A stretch of DNA of 64,000 nt from Sphingobacterium paucimobilis HER1398 (GCF_000416985.1 NZ_ATDL01000004.1:124001-188000); one strand, 5' to 3'; positions 42,147-51,521 are shown, counted from the first letter of the stretch. The notes: a model not told the origin generated them from the letters alone. Program-made: numbers and translations.

Positions 42147-43496
42147 ATGCAGGCATCGTTCGAAGATTTTAAACTCAATAAGCAGATATTAGACGCAATC
42201 GCGGAAGCAGGTTATAACAAGCCTACTGAGATTCAGCAGAAGGCAATAACGCCTATTCTTGCAGGACAAGATGTGATGGGGATTGCGCAGACTGGAACGG
42301 GGAAAACAGCGGCGTTTGTGCTCCCTATGCTGATGAAACTAAAATATGCACAAGGGATGGATGCCCGAGCATTGATTTTGAGCCCGACACGAGAATTGGC
42401 AATCCAGATTGAGGAGCATATACGTATTTTTTCCACTTATTTGGATTTGCGTACTGTTCTGTTGTACGGAGGATTAGGACCAAAGACGCAAAAAGAGCAA
42501 TTAGAAAAAGGCTGCGATATCATCGTGGCGACTCCAGGGCGATTTTTAGATCTCTACCTAGAGGGATATATTAATACGAAATCTTTGAAGTTTCTCGTTA
42601 TGGATGAGGCCGATAAGATGATGGATATGGGATTCATCAGCAAGATCCATCGCATCTTGGAGGTTGTTCCAAGAAAACGTCAGAACTTGCTTTTCTCGGC
42701 AACAATGAGTGAGTTGGTCCGTAAGATTGCAGGTGATTTTTTGGCATTCCCCACAGTAATCGAAGTCACGGAGCAGGCAACACCGGCTAAGACGGTAACG
42801 CAGACGTTGTATCATGTTCCTAACCTCAAGACGAAGATTAACTTACTTCAACATCTGTTTATGGATGATGAAGCTTTTCACCGTGTGATTGTATTTTGTA
42901 AGACCAAGGAGGTCGCTGATAATGTTTTTGGTTTTCTAGAACGAAAATATGGTGAAGATAATGTTCGCGTGATCCATGCGAATAAGGGGCAGAATACACG
43001 TATCAATTCCATTAATGCGTTTAAGTCTGGTGATATCCGTTTTTTGGTAGCTACAGATGTCGCAGCGAGGGGCTTGGACGTTTCTAATGTGAGTCATGTT
43101 ATCAATTTTGACGTGCCTATCGTGATTGAAGATTATGTGCATCGTATAGGACGTACAGGACGGGCTTTTAGTAAAGGAGACGCAATCACTTTTGCAAATC
43201 CTGCTGAGGAGTACTATCTGGCTAAAATTGAAAAGTTGATTCGCCAATCTATACCTGTTGCCGAAGTGCCTGAAGGTGTATTTGTGGAAAAGACGCCTTA
43301 TGATGAACGTCAGGCTATTGCCCGTGAAATTGATAACCAAAAGAAGAAGGATAACCCTGATTTTAAAGGTGCTTTTCATGAGAAAAAGTTCGTTATTCAA
43401 CAGAAAGCTGCAGCAAAGTCTGGATATAAGCCCAAGAAGACGTCGGGCAAGCCGACAGGGGCAAAGAAAAAGGGAAAGAAGTTTAAAAATAGCTAA
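42147..43496 (+). CDS. DEAD-box RNA helicase (RhlE-like)
   Basis: 449 residues. Q-motif FEDFKLNKQILDAIAEAGYNKPTEIQQ, motif I AQTGTGKT, Ia PTRELAIQ, II DEAD (VMDEADKM), III SAT, and C-terminal VATDVAARGLD and HRIGRTGRAF. A basic tail (KSGYKPKKTSGKPTGAKKKG) follows. RNA remodelling in ribosome assembly or decay. Start at 42147 because the -7 box is just upstream; an ATG at 42108 would lie before the transcription start. Confidence 0.93.
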   Translation: MQASFEDFKLNKQILDAIAEAGYNKPTEIQQKAITPILAGQDVMGIAQTGTGKTAAFVLPMLMKLKYAQGMDARALILSPTRELAIQIEEHIRIFSTYLDLRTVLLYGGLGPKTQKEQLEKGCDIIVATPGRFLDLYLEGYINTKSLKFLVMDEADKMMDMGFISKIHRILEVVPRKRQNLLFSATMSELVRKIAGDFLAFPTVIEVTEQATPAKTVTQTLYHVPNLKTKINLLQHLFMDDEAFHRVIVFCKTKEVADNVFGFLERKYGEDNVRVIHANKGQNTRINSINAFKSGDIRFLVATDVAARGLDVSNVSHVINFDVPIVIEDYVHRIGRTGRAFSKGDAITFANPAEEYYLAKIEKLIRQSIPVAEVPEGVFVEKTPYDERQAIAREIDNQKKKDNPDFKGAFHEKKFVIQQKAAAKSGYKPKKTSGKPTGAKKKGKKFKNS

Positions 43497-43499
43497 TCT

Positions 43500-43739
43500 G
43501 TGAAACTGACACCATTAAATATTGCTTTGGCATGCGTCTTGGTATGGGTGGTATCCGAGTGGGGAAGTGAGCAGGAGCAGATTATGTCTTGGGCATGGTT
43601 GCTTGCACTGACAATCTTCTTAGCGTTGATTGATCTTGGTTTTCGTTTATTTTTTAAAGACTTAAAAAGAATTTGGATCCTACAGATCGGTTTTATACTA
43701 CTTGTAGGTATACTGATGGTTATATTGAAAATACAGTAA
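43500..43739 (+). CDS. Small membrane protein (79 aa)
   Basis: Starts with GTG 3 nt after the helicase stop codon and its stop overlaps the gldC start (TAATG). Three hydrophobic segments (about 5-21, 30-50, 58-77) with few charges. No family recognised. Tight position within the operon supports it as a real gene. Confidence 0.65.
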   Translation: MKLTPLNIALACVLVWVVSEWGSEQEQIMSWAWLLALTIFLALIDLGFRLFFKDLKRIWILQIGFILLVGILMVILKIQ

Positions 43740-44089
43740 TGAAAAAAGCAGAAATAAAATTAAACGTCGAGTTGGACGAAAATAATGTTCCAGAAGTAAT
43801 TCATTGGTCCTCTACAGACGGAGAAACATCGGACACGCTGCCAGCTAAGGCTATGTTTTTAGCCCTATGGGATGCACAATATAAGAATTCCTTACGTATT
43901 GATTTGTGGACTAAAGATATGCCGTATGACGAAATGAAGCGTTTCTTCTACGAGACCTTGCAGACGATGGGGGATTCTTTCTTGAGAGCATCGGGAGGTG
44001 ATCCAATGGCTGAAAAAGTAATTGGTGATCTCCGTGATTATTGTGCACACTTTGGTGATAAAATGGAAGTTCTGGAAGAGGAGGGATAG
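43739..44089 (+). CDS. gldC: Gliding motility protein GldC
   Basis: 116 residues, matching GldC over the full length (KAEIKLNVELDENNVPEVIHWSS, LPAKAMFLALWD, DLWTKDMPYDEMKRFF, GDLRDYCAHFGDKMEV). GldC in Flavobacterium is associated with the gliding/type IX secretion machinery; it is also widespread in non-gliding Bacteroidota. Start at 43739 overlaps the preceding stop by 1 nt. No other gld genes are in the window. Confidence 0.93.
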   Translation: MKKAEIKLNVELDENNVPEVIHWSSTDGETSDTLPAKAMFLALWDAQYKNSLRIDLWTKDMPYDEMKRFFYETLQTMGDSFLRASGGDPMAEKVIGDLRDYCAHFGDKMEVLEEEG

Positions 44090-44090
44090 T

Positions 44091-44498
44091 ATGAATTATT
44101 TTTTAGTAAAGTCCGAACCTTTTAAATATAGCTGGGAGCAGTTTAATAAGGATGGCCAAACCTTTTGGGATGGTGTACGCAATTATCAGGCTCGGAATAA
44201 CATGAAGGCGATGAAAACGGGAGACTTAGTCCTGTTTTATCATAGCAATGAAGGTAAAGAAGTAGTTGGGGTCGCTAAGGTCGTCAAGGAATTTTATCAA
44301 GATCCAACAACAGAAGATCCAAAATGGGTCGTGGTCGATCTAGCTCCAGTAGAGACTTTAAAAAAGCCAGTAACATTGGAGATGGTAAAAGCCGATGAGT
44401 TTTTACAGGATATTGCTTTGGTACGACAAGGCCGTTTGTCGGTTATGCCCTTGAAGCAGGAAGAATTTGACCGGATACTCGAATTGGGTAATGGATAA
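44091..44498 (+). CDS. EVE domain protein
   Basis: 135 residues. EVE/PUA-like fold motifs: MNYFLVKSEPFKYSWEQF, FWDGVRNYQARNNMKAMKTGDLVLFYHSN and GVAKV. EVE domains bind modified bases in RNA or DNA. A GGAGG sequence 6 nt upstream supports the start at 44091, immediately after the gldC stop. Confidence 0.9.
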   Translation: MNYFLVKSEPFKYSWEQFNKDGQTFWDGVRNYQARNNMKAMKTGDLVLFYHSNEGKEVVGVAKVVKEFYQDPTTEDPKWVVVDLAPVETLKKPVTLEMVKADEFLQDIALVRQGRLSVMPLKQEEFDRILELGNG

Positions 44499-44500
44499 CA

Positions 44501-44529
44501 AAAAGTTTCAGCTCCTAGCTGAACCTTTT
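44501..44529. terminator. Bidirectional hairpin after the EVE gene
   Basis: AAAAG(T)TTCAGCT (44501-44513) pairs with AGCTGAA(C)CTTTT (44517-44529), loop CCT, one mismatch. It lies between convergent EVE and thioesterase genes. Confidence 0.7.
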
Positions 44530-44543
44530 GTTTATAAGCCTTA

Positions 44544-45068
44544 TTAATGACTTTTAGCATGATCGATGAGTTTTTTTAAACTTTTTGCATCTTTCATTTC
44601 CATCTTACCTGCTAGAATGAGACGCAATTCACGGCGTTGTAAGGCTTCTTCAAAAAGTAGTATCTCTTCTTCTGTCTCGGGAAGTAATTCTGCAACCCGG
44701 CGAGGTTTTGTATTTTCATCAATAGCAACAAAGGTATAATAGGCTTCGTTCGTTTTTACCTTGGTCCCTTGGGGTAAGTTGTGGGCGAAAATCTCCATCC
44801 GAACTTCCATCGAAGAGCTGAAGGCACGTGAAACTTTGGCCTGTATCGTAACAACTTCGCCAAGTTTAATGGGTCTTGTAAAGGAAACATTATCTACAGA
44901 TACAGTTACAACAGGGCTGTTTGAATGTTTCTGTGCAGCCATTGCCGAACAGATATCCATCCAATACAACAATCGTCCTCCCATTAGGTTTCCAAAGGTA
45001 TTGGTGTCATTGGGGAGTACTAGTTCATTCATTTCCGTGTAGGAATCCTTTGCTATTTTTGCTTGCAT
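44544..45068 (-). CDS. Acyl-CoA thioesterase (hot-dog fold)
   Basis: 174 residues. NTFGNLMGGRLLYWMDICSAMAAQKHSN is the hot-dog acyl-CoA hydrolase signature; VTVSVDNVSFTRPIKLGEVVTIQAKV follows. Cleaves acyl-CoA to fatty acid and CoA in the cytoplasm. The start codon lies directly after the SDR gene's stop. Confidence 0.9.
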   Translation of the reverse strand: MQAKIAKDSYTEMNELVLPNDTNTFGNLMGGRLLYWMDICSAMAAQKHSNSPVVTVSVDNVSFTRPIKLGEVVTIQAKVSRAFSSSMEVRMEIFAHNLPQGTKVKTNEAYYTFVAIDENTKPRRVAELLPETEEEILLFEEALQRRELRLILAGKMEMKDAKSLKKLIDHAKSH

Positions 45069-45986
45069 CTATTGATCGTAATGTTTTAACTGTTCATTTA
45101 TCCTTTGCAAAGATACGACAAAAGGAGTAGGGGTGAAGCCCAAAACGGTCTTGGCTTTGTCAAGAATAAACCCTGTTTTGGCAGGACGATTCATCGCTTG
45201 ACCGATCTCTTGAGCAGATATTGATGTGATTAAGGTTCTGTCTAGTTTCCAATAATCGGCGACCTTATGAACGATCTCCTCAATGCTGTACATCTCGGAG
45301 CCTGATATATGGAATATTCCTTCTGCTTTTGTCTGCATAGATAATAGGCAGGCGTGCGCTAAATCATCTACCCACGTAGGCATACGCCATTGGTCATTGA
45401 CCACACGTATGGGGTGATTTTGTTCTAATTGTTTTTTCGCCCATAATATAAGATTGCTTCGACCGGTATCTGGGATACAACCATAGACCAGTATGGTGCG
45501 CAATATTGCAATGTTCCCATTTAAAGCTCTAAGTTGCTGTTCAGCGTCGATCTTACTCTGTCCGTAAGCATTAATAGGCGCTGTGGTATCCTCTTCCCTG
45601 TAGGGACCGTTTTTTCCGTCAAATACAAAGTCTGTTGATAGAAAGGTTAGATGGATATTGTTTTTTACGGCATAATCCCCTAGAAATTTTGTTAAATCGA
45701 CATTGATTCGTTGGGCTAAGTCTGGATTACTGCCGCAGGACTCTACGCTACTTAGGGCGGCAGTATGTAGGATATGGGTGGGCTTAAATTCAGCAAGCAG
45801 ATTTGCAATCTGATCTGGTTCCGCTAAATCGCACTGTACAAAACAAGATGCGGTAAGAAAACTATTCCTATTAGGAGATCTTGATATACCTAATAGTGCT
45901 CCATCTCTTTCCTTGTCATACCATTGCTCGCAGAATTTTTGAGCTACAAAGCCGTTAGAACCTGTCAATAATATACGCATCTTCAT
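45069..45986 (-). CDS. SDR-family sugar-nucleotide reductase (RmlD-like)
   Basis: 305 residues. N-terminal Rossmann motif LLTGSNGFVAQKF, CDLAEPDQIANLLAEFKPTHILHTAALSSVE, and the YGQSK catalytic Tyr-X-X-X-Lys. Resembles dTDP-4-dehydrorhamnose reductase, but no other rhamnose gene is near, so the substrate is uncertain. Overlaps the M28 gene stop by 1 nt. Confidence 0.85.
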   Translation of the reverse strand: MKMRILLTGSNGFVAQKFCEQWYDKERDGALLGISRSPNRNSFLTASCFVQCDLAEPDQIANLLAEFKPTHILHTAALSSVESCGSNPDLAQRINVDLTKFLGDYAVKNNIHLTFLSTDFVFDGKNGPYREEDTTAPINAYGQSKIDAEQQLRALNGNIAILRTILVYGCIPDTGRSNLILWAKKQLEQNHPIRVVNDQWRMPTWVDDLAHACLLSMQTKAEGIFHISGSEMYSIEEIVHKVADYWKLDRTLITSISAQEIGQAMNRPAKTGFILDKAKTVLGFTPTPFVVSLQRINEQLKHYDQ

Positions 45987-46927
45987 TAGTTTGTCCAGGT
46001 GAAATCCATTTTTTTCTGTTTCATAGAGTGGTCAATGACCTTGACTTCCAATTGGAGAATACTCTTTAGAGCTTGATAGTCGATTTTTTCGGCATCATCC
46101 CCCGTTTTGTGATAATCTTCATGACCTCCAGTGTGAAAGAATAGAACCGGAATGTCCTTTTTATAAAAAGAAGTCTGATCGGAACCGCCATTCCCGTCTT
46201 TACTTAGGTTGAATTTGATGTCGCTTTGTATGCCTTCAAAGATTTCAGGAAACTGTGGACTAGTGCCGTACCCTATAATGGCGAGTCCATTGTTCGGATT
46301 GTAGCGCCCGATCATATCCATATTCAACATCCAATGAATATCTGATAGTGGAAGAGTTGGGTTTTCTGTCCAATATTTTGAGCCCAGTAGACCGAGTTCT
46401 TCCGCGCTAAATGCTATAAAAAGTATATTGAAATCCTCTTGAACTTGATTGCTAGAATAATATCGAGCCAGCTCCAATAATCCTGCGACTCCGGATGCAT
46501 TGTCATCTGCCCCATTGTGTATCTTACCAATATTATCAGGATCTTTCGAACCGCCAAAGTCGCCCAGTCCTAAATGATCGTAGTGAGCTCCTATCACAAT
46601 GGTGTAAGGTGCTCCATTGTCTAGAAAGCCGATTATATTTTCAGCCGTACGTATACTGTCCGCAACGACTAAACGGCGTACCTTTGCTTCAAAAGATTGA
46701 CGGTATCCTTTCGTTCCTTTTGGAGAAAGTCTGTGTTTTTTGAATTCTTTTTCAATATAGCGAGCTGCTTTCTTTAATTCTTTGCTTCCTGTTGCTCGTC
46801 CTTTCATTTGGTCTGACGAAAGGTAATATACGTGTTTTTTCAAATTCTCTAAGTTAATATCCTGAGCGATACAAAAGGCTGTAGAAAGACTAAAGAAGAG
46901 TAGTAATAAGCATTTGAGTTGTTTCAT
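45986..46927 (-). CDS. Secreted M28-family aminopeptidase
   Basis: 313 residues. Signal peptide (about 1-21), zinc-ligand motifs GAHYDHLG, NGADDNASGVAGLLELARY, AFSAEELGLLGSKY, and DQTSFYKKDIPVLFFHTGGHEDYHKTGDD. A di-zinc exported aminopeptidase. First gene of an operon with the SDR and thioesterase genes. Confidence 0.92.
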   Translation of the reverse strand: MKQLKCLLLLFFSLSTAFCIAQDINLENLKKHVYYLSSDQMKGRATGSKELKKAARYIEKEFKKHRLSPKGTKGYRQSFEAKVRRLVVADSIRTAENIIGFLDNGAPYTIVIGAHYDHLGLGDFGGSKDPDNIGKIHNGADDNASGVAGLLELARYYSSNQVQEDFNILFIAFSAEELGLLGSKYWTENPTLPLSDIHWMLNMDMIGRYNPNNGLAIIGYGTSPQFPEIFEGIQSDIKFNLSKDGNGGSDQTSFYKKDIPVLFFHTGGHEDYHKTGDDAEKIDYQALKSILQLEVKVIDHSMKQKKMDFTWTN

Positions 46928-46967
46928 CGTACGGGTTAGGATGTTGTAGATTACAAAAATAAAGTAT

Positions 46968-47004
46968 AAATAAGAAGAGCGGAAATATTCCGCTCTTCTT
47001 ATTT
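46968..47004 (-). terminator. lspA terminator
   Basis: Perfect 17-bp stem (46968-46984 with 46988-47004), loop ATA, followed on the minus strand by a T-rich run. Confidence 0.85.
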
Positions 47005-47008
47005 ATAT

Positions 47009-47665
47009 CTAATCTTCTAATACTTCGCTATGAATGCTATCTTCCTCTTTGTGCTCTTCTTTAAAATAACGTTTTTGGAAGATCAGGATTAAGAATACAC
47101 CTATAGAAATAGCTGAATCGGCAATATTGAATACTGGTCTGAAAAATAAGAAATGTTCTCCTCCCCATATTGGAAACCAGTCTGGAAAGTTGCCCTCCAT
47201 TAATGGGAAATAAAGCATGTCTACTACTTTTCCGTGTAGAAAAGAGGCATATCCTCCTCCTTCAGGAAAGAGAACTGCTTTTTCATAGAAGGTACTCTCG
47301 CTAAAAATTAAGCCGTAGAAAGCAGAATCCAAAATGTTGCCCAATGCTCCTGCGAAAATTAGAGCTACATTCAATATGAAGCCTCGATTATATTTGTTTT
47401 TGACCATGTAGTGAAGACCATAACCTATTCCTGATACCGCAATTATCCGAAATACACTTAAGAATAGTTTTCCGTATTCGCCACCAAATTCCATTCCGTA
47501 GGCCATTCCGGGGTTTTCAATAAAATGAATGAGAAACTTATCTCCTAAGACTTTGAAGTCCTGACCGATGGTCATATTCAGTTTAATCCAAAATTTGGAA
47601 AGTTGGTCTATTAATAGTACAATGAAAATTAGTGTAATAGGTCTCGTATAGCCTTTCATAGTCAA
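47009..47665 (-). CDS. lspA: Lipoprotein signal peptidase II
   Basis: 218 residues with four membrane helices. Catalytic aspartates in the motifs GNILDSAFYG and FNIADSAISIG; DQLSKFWIKLNM near the N-terminus. It removes lipoprotein signal peptides in the inner membrane. Longer than E. coli LspA (164 aa) owing to an insertion around LIFSESTFYEKAVLFPEGGG, common in Bacteroidota. Relevant to the several lipoproteins in this window. Confidence 0.94.
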   Translation of the reverse strand: MTMKGYTRPITLIFIVLLIDQLSKFWIKLNMTIGQDFKVLGDKFLIHFIENPGMAYGMEFGGEYGKLFLSVFRIIAVSGIGYGLHYMVKNKYNRGFILNVALIFAGALGNILDSAFYGLIFSESTFYEKAVLFPEGGGYASFLHGKVVDMLYFPLMEGNFPDWFPIWGGEHFLFFRPVFNIADSAISIGVFLILIFQKRYFKEEHKEEDSIHSEVLED

Positions 47666-47717
47666 TTCATGAAATAGCCTTTACAACTTAATTGTGCAAA
47701 GGCTATTCGTCACTTTT

Positions 47718-48104
47718 TTAGTATTGTTTATTTTTCGCTTCGATGCTCAAAGTCGTGTGCGGAACTGCTTTTAGACGCTCCTTCTGAATCAGTTTTCCGG
47801 TTTCTCTACAGATTCCATACGTCTTGTTTTCTATTCGAACCAAAGCCGCTTCCAAATTGTCTATAAACTTCTTTTGACGAGCAGCCAATTGATTGGTTTG
47901 CTCCTTTTCTAATGTAGCAGACCCGTCTTCTAAAGTTTTGTAGGTACCAGCTGTGTCATCAGTTCCGTTAGCGTTACCTCCACTCAAAGTCTTTGTTAAG
48001 GCTAGGAGCTCCTCCTTGGCTATTCTTAACTTTTCCATTATAATGGCTTTGAATTCTAATAATTCAGCATCACTATAGCGGTTTTTTTCTGTATTCTCTC
48101 CCAT
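47718..48104 (-). CDS. TraR/DksA-family protein lacking zinc cysteines
   Basis: 128 residues: coiled-coil N-terminal part (FKAIIMEKLRIAKEELLALTKTL), then a DksA-type C-terminal domain YGICRETGKLIQKERLKAVPHTTLSIEAKN. Only one of the four zinc-finger cysteines remains; the others are replaced by T/E/S/A. Likely binds RNA polymerase through its secondary channel, as DksA does, but without metal. Starts 3 nt after ileS. Confidence 0.88.
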   Translation of the reverse strand: MGENTEKNRYSDAELLEFKAIIMEKLRIAKEELLALTKTLSGGNANGTDDTAGTYKTLEDGSATLEKEQTNQLAARQKKFIDNLEAALVRIENKTYGICRETGKLIQKERLKAVPHTTLSIEAKNKQY

Positions 48105-48107
48105 ACT

Positions 48108-51100
48108 TTAGTTTTTTTCAATTAATACCTCAAGTTTAATATCATTGATTTCTATATTATCAGCTCCAGTTAGTTCTTTTTCAAAAATCAATGAATCAGC
48201 TAATATTTCCGTGCAAATATACGATAAATTATTCTCGACGGCCTCCTCAATCTCATTATTTTGTGTCAACTGCACTCTTATTCTGTCGGTTACCTCAAAC
48301 TCTTTTTCTTTACGTAGATTCTGGATACGATTGATAAGCTCTCTTGCGACACCTTCTTGTTTCAGTTCAGGGCTTATCTGTATATCTAAGGCAACTGTGA
48401 GATTGCCGAGGTTGGCCACTTGCCACCCTGCGACATCTTCGGCGATAATCTCTACATCCTCTAAGCCAATGCTGTAGGGCATGCCTTCTAACTGCAGAGT
48501 GCCAGCGGTTTCTAGGGCTGAAATCTGCTCCATGCTGAACGCTTGTATCTCTGCGCTAACGGTTTTCATGTCCTTTCCGACTTTTGCCCCCAATGCCTTG
48601 AAGTTTGGTTTTATCTTTTTCTTGATGATGCCTGCTGTATCTGTTATAAACTCAATATTCTTAATATTTGTTTCAGAAAGAATCAAATCTTTTACTTTCT
48701 CTACCTTAGTTTGGAAAGATGCATCCAGTACCGGTATTAATATTTTGCTTAATGGTTGACGTACGTTGATGCTCGTTTTTTTACGAAGTGACAGTGTCAA
48801 CGAAGAGATGTCCTGCGCTAAAGCCATGCGCTCTTCGAGTGCTTTATCTACCAAATCAGCATGATAAACAGGGAAATCAGCCAAATGAACAGATTCGAAC
48901 ACCTCTTTGCCTGTAGCTGCATTAAGATCGAGATAGAGTTGATCCGCAAAAAACGGTGATATTGGAGACATCAGTTTCGCAATCGTATTCAGACAGGTGT
49001 ATAATGTCTGGTATGCAGAAATTTTATCTTCCGTATAATCACCTTTCCAGAAACGGCGACGACAGAGACGTACGTACCAGTTACTCAGATGTTCATCCAC
49101 AAAGTTTTGAATCGCTCGGGCAGCCTTTGTCGGTTCGTAATCCGCATAATAGCTGTCCACTTCTTGGCTAAGGCTGTTTAGTAACGATAGTATCCATCTG
49201 TCAATTTCAGGTCTATTGGCCAATTCTATTTCTGGTTCCGCATAGCTAAAGTTGTCGATGTTGGCGTAAAGGGCGAAGAAGGCATACGTGTTGTATAACG
49301 TACCGAAGAATTTACGGCGCACCTCATCCAAGCCTTCTTCGTTGAATTTTAAATTGTCCCAAGGCGCTGCATTACTGATCATATACCAACGTGTGGCATC
49401 AGCACTGTATTTTTCTATTGTAGCGAAGGGGTCGACACCATTACCTAGGCGTTTGGACATTTTATTGCCATTCTTGTCTAGGACAAGACCGTTAGAAACG
49501 ACATTCTTGAACGCAACAGAGCCTGTGACCATTGTTGAGATCGCATGGAGTGTGAAAAACCATCCACGAGTCTGATCTACTCCCTCAGCGATAAAGTCTG
49601 CGGGGAAGGCATTGTTATATTCGTTTTTAAATGGAAGTGCTTCACCTTTTGCAAGTTTGTCATAATCCAATCCCCACTGTGCATAAGGCATCGCACCGGA
49701 GTCAAACCATACGTCGATAAGGTCGGGTTCCCGGAACAGTTTTTGGCCGGCTTCGGATACTAAGACGACATGGTCTACATACGGACGGTGCAAATCTAGT
49801 TTTTCGGTTCCAAATTTATCAAGATAGGCTTTGTTAACTGTTTTTTCTTCTGCTGTAAGAATATCGGAAGCAAGGGATGCCTCTAAATATGATTTTAGTT
49901 CCGACATAGAGCCGATACATATCTCTTCATTTTCATCCTCCGAACGCCAAATAGGTAGGGGAGTGCCCCAATATCTAGAGCGGGATAGGTTCCAGTCAAC
50001 AAGGTTTTCTAACCAGTTTCCAAATCGTCCGGTACCTGTTGCTTCTGGTTTCCAGTTGATGGTTTTATTCAAAGCCACCAATTGCTCTTTTACAGCAGTG
50101 GTTTTGATGAACCAGCTATCCAACGGATAGTATAGTACAGGTTTGTCTGTACGCCAACAATGTGGATAAGTGTGTTCGTATTTCTTTACGTCGAAGGCTT
50201 TGTTCTCTTCCTTCAATTTGATAGCAATCAAAACATCGGTCGGGCGGAAGTCTCTGTCTGCACGTTCTTCAGCTGTATAATACTCTTCTTTTACAAATCG
50301 ACCTGCAAAATCAGTAATCTCTTTTACAAAACGGCCCGTGCGATCCACAGTAGGAACGTCCTTGCCGTTTTCGTCTTTAATCAAGATGGCAGGTACTCCA
50401 TTTTCCTTTGCAGCTCTAAAGTCATCCGCCCCGTAGGTTGGAGCCGCATGTACGATACCTGTACCATCTTCGGTAGTTACAAAATCACCAGGGATAACAC
50501 GGAAAGCATTTTCTAATAACTCCTCGGATGTAATGTAAGGTAGTAACTGATGATATCTCAGGTCTACCAATTCTGCTCCTTTGAATTCGGCTGCTTTTTC
50601 CCAAGGAACGATTTTGTCTCCAGTTTTATAATCTTGGAAAGAAGCATTTTCGCCTTCAGCTTTGAAGTGTTTACTGATTAGGTTTTTGGCCAAGATAACA
50701 GAAACAGGCTCGCCAGTATACTGGTTGAACGTTTTGATTTTGACGTAATCAATGTTTTTGCCAACTACAAGTGCCGTGTTGCTTGGTAGGGTCCAAGGGG
50801 TAGTCGTCCAAGCGATAAAAGCAACATCTTCTTCTGGTGTCTCTACCAACGTATTTACCATAGGGTGTAGTTGCTTTTTGTCTAAGCGAAACTCCGCTAC
50901 GATGGTGGTGTCCTTTACATCTTTGTACGTACCTGGTTGATTGAGCTCATGGGAGCTCAACCCTGTACCTGCAGCAGGCGAGTAAGGTTGTATGGTGTAG
51001 CCCTTGTATAGAAGGCCTTTTTTGTATAGATCTTTCAATAAAAACCATAAGGTCTCTATGTACTCATTTTCATAGGTGATATAAGGATTGTCCAGATCTA

Positions 51101-51521
51101 CCCAATAGCCCATTTTTTCAGTAAGGTCGTTCCAGAGGTCTGTATATTTCATCACCTCTTTACGACAGGCATCATTGTACTCTTCTACAGAGATCTTGAC
51201 GCCGATATCTTCTTTTGTAATGCCTAAGGATTTTTCTACAGCTAGTTCGATCGGAAGACCGTGTGTGTCCCAGCCTCCTTTACGTTTTACCTGAAACCCC
51301 TTTAGAGTTTTGTATCGGCAAAAAATATCTTTAATAGCACGCGCCATCACGTGATGGATACCAGGGGTTCCATTTGCAGAAGGAGGTCCTTCATAAAAAG
51401 TGTAAGGCTTGCTCGCTGGACGATTGGAAATACTTTTTTCAAATATATTTTCTGTTTCCCAACGTTTTAATACTTCTTTACCGATTTCGGGTAAATTTAA
51501 CTGCTTATATTCCTTGTACAT
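48108..51521 (-). CDS. ileS: Isoleucyl-tRNA synthetase, type 2 (GxHH)
   Basis: 1137 residues, longer than the E. coli enzyme (938), of the eukaryotic-like IleRS2 type. The first signature motif reads GPPSANGTPGIHHVMAR: GIHH (residues 54-57) in place of HxGH. KMSKR is present (GNKMSKRLGN). The GxHH swap is known in IleRS2 enzymes and gives very high mupirocin resistance. The CP1 editing domain is present, and a long C-terminal region with anticodon-binding and an extra domain. Start at 51521 (MYKEYKQLN) preferred. Followed 3 nt later by the DksA-like gene. Confidence 0.95.
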   Translation of the reverse strand: MYKEYKQLNLPEIGKEVLKRWETENIFEKSISNRPASKPYTFYEGPPSANGTPGIHHVMARAIKDIFCRYKTLKGFQVKRKGGWDTHGLPIELAVEKSLGITKEDIGVKISVEEYNDACRKEVMKYTDLWNDLTEKMGYWVDLDNPYITYENEYIETLWFLLKDLYKKGLLYKGYTIQPYSPAAGTGLSSHELNQPGTYKDVKDTTIVAEFRLDKKQLHPMVNTLVETPEEDVAFIAWTTTPWTLPSNTALVVGKNIDYVKIKTFNQYTGEPVSVILAKNLISKHFKAEGENASFQDYKTGDKIVPWEKAAEFKGAELVDLRYHQLLPYITSEELLENAFRVIPGDFVTTEDGTGIVHAAPTYGADDFRAAKENGVPAILIKDENGKDVPTVDRTGRFVKEITDFAGRFVKEEYYTAEERADRDFRPTDVLIAIKLKEENKAFDVKKYEHTYPHCWRTDKPVLYYPLDSWFIKTTAVKEQLVALNKTINWKPEATGTGRFGNWLENLVDWNLSRSRYWGTPLPIWRSEDENEEICIGSMSELKSYLEASLASDILTAEEKTVNKAYLDKFGTEKLDLHRPYVDHVVLVSEAGQKLFREPDLIDVWFDSGAMPYAQWGLDYDKLAKGEALPFKNEYNNAFPADFIAEGVDQTRGWFFTLHAISTMVTGSVAFKNVVSNGLVLDKNGNKMSKRLGNGVDPFATIEKYSADATRWYMISNAAPWDNLKFNEEGLDEVRRKFFGTLYNTYAFFALYANIDNFSYAEPEIELANRPEIDRWILSLLNSLSQEVDSYYADYEPTKAARAIQNFVDEHLSNWYVRLCRRRFWKGDYTEDKISAYQTLYTCLNTIAKLMSPISPFFADQLYLDLNAATGKEVFESVHLADFPVYHADLVDKALEERMALAQDISSLTLSLRKKTSINVRQPLSKILIPVLDASFQTKVEKVKDLILSETNIKNIEFITDTAGIIKKKIKPNFKALGAKVGKDMKTVSAEIQAFSMEQISALETAGTLQLEGMPYSIGLEDVEIIAEDVAGWQVANLGNLTVALDIQISPELKQEGVARELINRIQNLRKEKEFEVTDRIRVQLTQNNEIEEAVENNLSYICTEILADSLIFEKELTGADNIEINDIKLEVLIEKN

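Noticed and set aside
47673..47707. Hairpin AATAGCCTTT/AAAGGCTATT between the DksA-like gene and lspA
   Set aside because: Stem is clear but no T-run follows on the minus strand and the downstream lspA is on the same strand, so I do not call it a terminator.
48145..48759. Plus-strand ORFs of 90-110 codons under ileS
   Set aside because: They are reverse-frame shadows of the well-supported ileS coding sequence.
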